From positions 1 to 7,244 of the forward strand of contig CAMEMX010000073.1 of NCBI GenBank assembly GCA_945927915.1: DNA of 7,244 bases, in the 5' to 3' direction. The stretch comes from an uncultured Clostridia bacterium (GTDB taxonomy: Bacteria > Bacillota > Clostridia > Oscillospirales > Oscillospiraceae). Within the stretch, counting starts at the first letter, position 1, and every line of letters starts with the position of its first letter. Below, piece after piece: positions 5,753-7,244 of the stretch. A program made the position numbers and the translations under genes. Below the pieces are notes generated by a model, which worked only from the letters and a program-made list of their open reading frames with translations, was not told the origin of the DNA and did no database searches.

Positions 5753-6223
5753 CTATTGACGAGAGCAAAGATAAGCTTGCAGGATTTCTTCTACTTCATC
5801 CTCATTAGGCGTATATCCCTCATACATCTCATTGCAAAGCCATGCATAATAATCCGTTATTGCCTCGATGAAAGAAGTAAGTATCTCTTCCATTGTGCTA
5901 TGTTCTGTTCTCACAGGGAGACGAATTTCCGGAATGTCCTCGCAATTGCTAAATGTTGGATATGAGGAAAAATCAGCCCAATAAAACAAATATCCAACCC
6001 GTTTACCAGTACGGCTAATCAAATAATGATTATATTCAAAATCGACCCACAAGGTAATAGGAATACGATAATTGTTTTCCACCCAAGTTACAAAAGAACG
6101 AAGTTCCTGCTCAACATCTGCTGGGATTCTTTTGTCGAATCCAATATTAAATTCTGGCAATATGTTTTCAGAAACTTTCAGTTCTACTGTCTGAGCCTTT
6201 TTCCAAACACTGTTTTCAGTCAC
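5753..6223 (-). CDS. orphan protein of 156 aa, cassette gene A
   Basis: I do not recognise this protein. It is soluble, with no signal peptide or membrane helix. The first part holds ELKVSENILPEFNIGFDKRIP and a helical segment (ADVEQELRSFVTWVENNY). An aromatic-rich central part follows (ITLWVDFEYNHYLISRTGKRVGYLFYWADF). The C-terminal half is acidic and helical (MEEILTSFIEAITDYYAWL), ending in NEDEVEEILQAYLC. Start: GTG 6223 is preceded by AGGAGG (plus positions 6232-6237) at 8 bp; an upstream GTG at 6232 overlaps that site and is rejected. It has its own strong promoter and the repeated 3' element. Its base composition is much more AT-rich than lexA to mscL, suggesting transfer. Size and setting resemble small accessory proteins such as immunity factors, but no function is demonstrated. 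Confidence 0.8.
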   Translation of the reverse strand: MTENSVWKKAQTVELKVSENILPEFNIGFDKRIPADVEQELRSFVTWVENNYRIPITLWVDFEYNHYLISRTGKRVGYLFYWADFSSYPTFSNCEDIPEIRLPVRTEHSTMEEILTSFIEAITDYYAWLCNEMYEGYTPNEDEVEEILQAYLCSRQ

Positions 6224-6262
6224 AGGGAACACCTCCTCGTCAAATCCTTATTTATCAAATTG

Positions 6263-6291
6263 ATTATATCACAAAACCATGGTTTTTTCAA
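6263..6291 (-). promoter_or_regulatory. promoter of cassette gene A, palindrome in spacer
   Basis: Read on the minus strand: TTGAAA (6291-6286), a 17-bp spacer and TATAAT (6268-6263), preceded by TGA (extended -10). This is almost perfect consensus. The perfect 14-bp palindrome AAAACCATGGTTTT (6273-6286) fills most of the spacer and could be an operator or chance. The start codon is 40 bp downstream. The -35 lies about 10 bp beyond the terminator-like hairpin of the preceding gene. Confidence 0.85.
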
Positions 6292-6297
6292 CAGAAC

Positions 6298-6400
6298 ACA
6301 AAAACCTCTCTTGTCTTGGTAGACAAAAGAGGTTTCTTTTCTGCGAAAGACTGACCAAAAGTAGCGTAAATAGGGGTAAGAAAGACTAAAAGTATTATAC
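6298..6400 (-). repeat. cassette 3' element, copy 2, with terminator hairpin
   Basis: AAACCTCT (6302-6309) pairs with AGAGGTTT (6328-6335). A C-A mismatch (6310/6327) follows, then TTGTCT (6311-6316) pairs with AGACAA (6321-6326), loop TGGT. The outer arms differ from copy 1 at three positions and each change is matched on the other arm. The flank TTCTTTTCTGCGAAAGACT and the GGTAAGAAAG/CTAAAAGTA strings are conserved. On the minus strand the stem is followed by GGTTTTTG, a good intrinsic terminator for gene B, whose stop codon lies inside the element's end. Confidence 0.78.
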
Positions 6401-6949
6401 GGTTGTTATTTCACAGCCAAAATAGATTAAGTTGGCCTTTTTATCCATATTCCAAGGATATGTTGTAAAATTAAGCAAATGGCTTGTAGGCGGTGAAACG
6501 ATATTTTTCTTAAATTTCCTAGCCTTTTTCCAAAACTCATCTATGGTAAATTGGGCAGGCAGTTTCTCGATGATCGCTTGTAGCTCGACAACCTCGCTTT
6601 CCGTGAGATTTATCCAACAATTTGTGATCACTGGTCGTAGTTTGATTTCTGCATTTTCAAATTTATATTTATAGTCAGGGTTTTCTGTGAAGTAAGCTTG
6701 TATTCCTGTTAATACATCCTGAGAAAGCGGCTTTAACCACGAAGCATCAACATAAGAAAAATCAATTCGGGGTTTCATCTTCGGTGTAAACGCCTTCTTC
6801 AGAATGGCCCACTGACCAATAACATCGCCTTTTTTCCATTTTACGGTGCCGCAAGAATAGTCTTCATCTGCTATCTTGGGTTTAATATCAATCAATTGCC
6901 AATATCCTGCTTCGCAGGATGTAACGAAATCTCCAATTTTTATCGCCAT
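6395..6949 (-). CDS. orphan protein of 184 aa, cassette gene B
   Basis: I do not recognise a named family. The N-terminal part (MAIKIGDFVTSCEAGYWQLIDIKP, then KWKKGDVIGQWAILKKAF) is beta-rich, and its glycine and aromatic spacing is reminiscent of a small SH3-like barrel. Mixed segments follow, with helices around LTESEVVELQAIIEKLP and TIDEFWKKARKFKK, and a C-terminal LNFTTYPWNMDKKANLIYFGCEI. There is no signal peptide or membrane segment. The start is ATG 6949, with AGAGGTGAT (plus 6954-6962) upstream; a longer frame from 6982 would start above the -10 and cannot be transcribed from this promoter. It is AT-rich and probably acquired. It has its own promoter and the repeated 3' element, but no sequence similarity to gene A that I can see. 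Function is unknown; an immunity-type role is only a guess from context. Confidence 0.8.
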   Translation of the reverse strand: MAIKIGDFVTSCEAGYWQLIDIKPKIADEDYSCGTVKWKKGDVIGQWAILKKAFTPKMKPRIDFSYVDASWLKPLSQDVLTGIQAYFTENPDYKYKFENAEIKLRPVITNCWINLTESEVVELQAIIEKLPAQFTIDEFWKKARKFKKNIVSPPTSHLLNFTTYPWNMDKKANLIYFGCEITTV

Positions 6950-6970
6950 CAAAATCACCTCTTTATACTG

Positions 6971-6999
6971 ATTATATAACAAAACAACATACTTTTCAA
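6971..6999 (-). promoter_or_regulatory. promoter of cassette gene B
   Basis: Read on the minus strand: TTGAAA (6999-6994), a 17-bp spacer, TATAAT (6976-6971). Over 31 bp it matches the gene A promoter at 24 positions, including TTGAAAA, TTTTGT and ATATAATCA, so the two are probably related by descent rather than just both near consensus. The leader would be only about 15 nt. Confidence 0.85.
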
Positions 7000-7000
7000 T

Positions 7001-7164
7001 GATATATCGCTGCCGCGATATGATATACGGCTTTGCCGCATGATATAATTGCTCTGCAAATATGATATAATATCCGTTCCTTCATATGCCACAGGCATAT
7101 ATCATCGCTCGAAGAGCGATATCATATCGAAGATATATCACCCGTTCCGACAGGAACGGATATC
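7001..7164. repeat. hairpin array 2 (TGATAT/ATATCAT spacers)
   Basis: This is a series of short stem-loops with mostly 3- to 4-nt loops. ATATCGC/GCGATAT (7004-7010, 7015-7021). CGGC-TTT-GCCG (7028-7038). TTGC-TCT-GCAA (7049-7059). ATATGCC-ACA-GGCATAT (7084-7100). ATCGCTC-GAA-GAGCGAT (7104-7120). ATATC-GAA-GATAT (7124-7136). CCGTTCC/GGAACGG (7142-7148, 7153-7159). Between them stand variants of ATGATATA or ATATCATA. ATATCCGTTCC (7070-7080) is a perfect 11-bp partner of GGAACGGATAT (7153-7163), so the last arm again has two alternative partners. No gene is seen. The stems differ from one another, so it is neither a CRISPR nor a simple tandem repeat. Confidence 0.7.
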
Positions 7165-7170
7165 ATTGTA

Positions 7171-7186
7171 AAAAACCTCTTTTGTC
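7171..7186 (-). repeat. third cassette 3' element, left hairpin arm only
   Basis: AAAAACCTCTTTTGTC matches the left hairpin arm of copy 2 (AAAACCTCTCTTGTC at 6301-6315) with one mismatch over 15 bases. The loop, the right arm and the conserved TTCTTTTCTGCG flank are missing; sequence of a different kind starts within about 4 bases. It is either a truncated copy or one split by an insertion. Confidence 0.5.
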
Positions 7187-7190
7187 AAGT

Positions 7191-7244
7191 TGAACCGAAC
7201 CAGTAAAATCGGACAATAGACAAAACACCCCCTAATGTAGGATA
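7191..7244. mobile_element. probable terminus of an IS3-family insertion sequence
   Basis: The sequence from 7191 begins TGAACCGAACC and continues with GTAAAATCGGACA and GACAAAA. The pattern TGAAC-x-CC...AAAAT-x-GGACA resembles, from memory, terminal inverted repeats of IS3-family (IS150-group) elements, which start with TG. The element would run off the right edge, so neither a transposase nor the other terminus can be seen. Its position, a few bases after the interrupted third hairpin arm, fits an insertion. Confidence 0.4.

Noticed and set aside
5496..5808. Short frames on both strands over the cassette 3' element
   Set aside because: They are translations of a structured repeat, without ribosome binding sites, and conservation there follows base pairing rather than codons.
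5613..6335. Integron attC sites
   Set aside because: The hairpins lie 3' of cassette genes as attC sites do, but I could not find paired GTTRRRY/RYYYAAC core sites at their ends; CGTTGAAA at 5609-5616 fails at the last base. No integrase is in the window.
7001..7164. CRISPR array
   Set aside because: There is no constant repeat of 24-40 bp with regular unique spacers, and the units are 15-25 bp hairpins with unlike stems.

Overview
This window looks like a piece of chromosome from a GC-rich member of the Clostridia, most likely Oscillospirales (Oscillospiraceae or Ruminococcaceae-like). The evidence is a Bacillota-type LexA operator, strong AGGAGG ribosome binding sites, extended -10 sigma-A promoters, a parABS locus linked to serS, and dispersed palindromic repeats of a kind common in gut Oscillospirales. 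The genus cannot be fixed from the sequence alone.

The left part (1-5172) is an ordinary, GC-rich, plus-strand housekeeping block. It holds the 3' end of a PflX-like radical SAM gene, then lexA with its own promoter and LexA box, then a 163-bp MITE-like inverted-repeat element. Next comes a parS centromere inside a perfect 30-bp palindrome, followed by the promoter and genes of parA (soj) and parB (spo0J). A small single-pass membrane coiled-coil gene overlaps the end of parB. serS and mscL follow, and a strong intrinsic terminator closes the block. From parA to serS the spacing is tight and no internal promoter is evident, so chromosome partitioning, the unknown membrane protein and seryl-tRNA synthetase are probably transcribed together. 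ParB bound at parS just upstream of the parA promoter could feed back on that operon.

The stretch 5173-5611 has no convincing gene. It holds GC-rich palindromes that begin with GTAGGG, then an array of short hairpins separated by GTGAAA/TTTCAC-type spacers.

The right part (5612-7244) changes abruptly to AT-rich DNA with minus-strand genes and looks like an acquired accessory island. It has two unrelated orphan genes (156 and 184 aa). Each has a near-consensus promoter (TTGAAA, 17 bp, TATAAT), and the two promoters are recognisably related. Each gene is followed by a copy of the same roughly 100-bp element. That element contains a terminator-like hairpin whose arms differ between copies by compensatory changes, while the loop-proximal stem and downstream flank are conserved. 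The layout is therefore promoter, variable gene, conserved 3' element, repeated as a cassette. A third copy of the hairpin's left arm starts near the right edge and is interrupted by what looks like the end of an IS3-family insertion sequence. A second hairpin array, with ATATCAT/TGATAT spacers, separates the second cassette from this third element. The cassette array and the paired hairpin arrays are the parts most worth following up.
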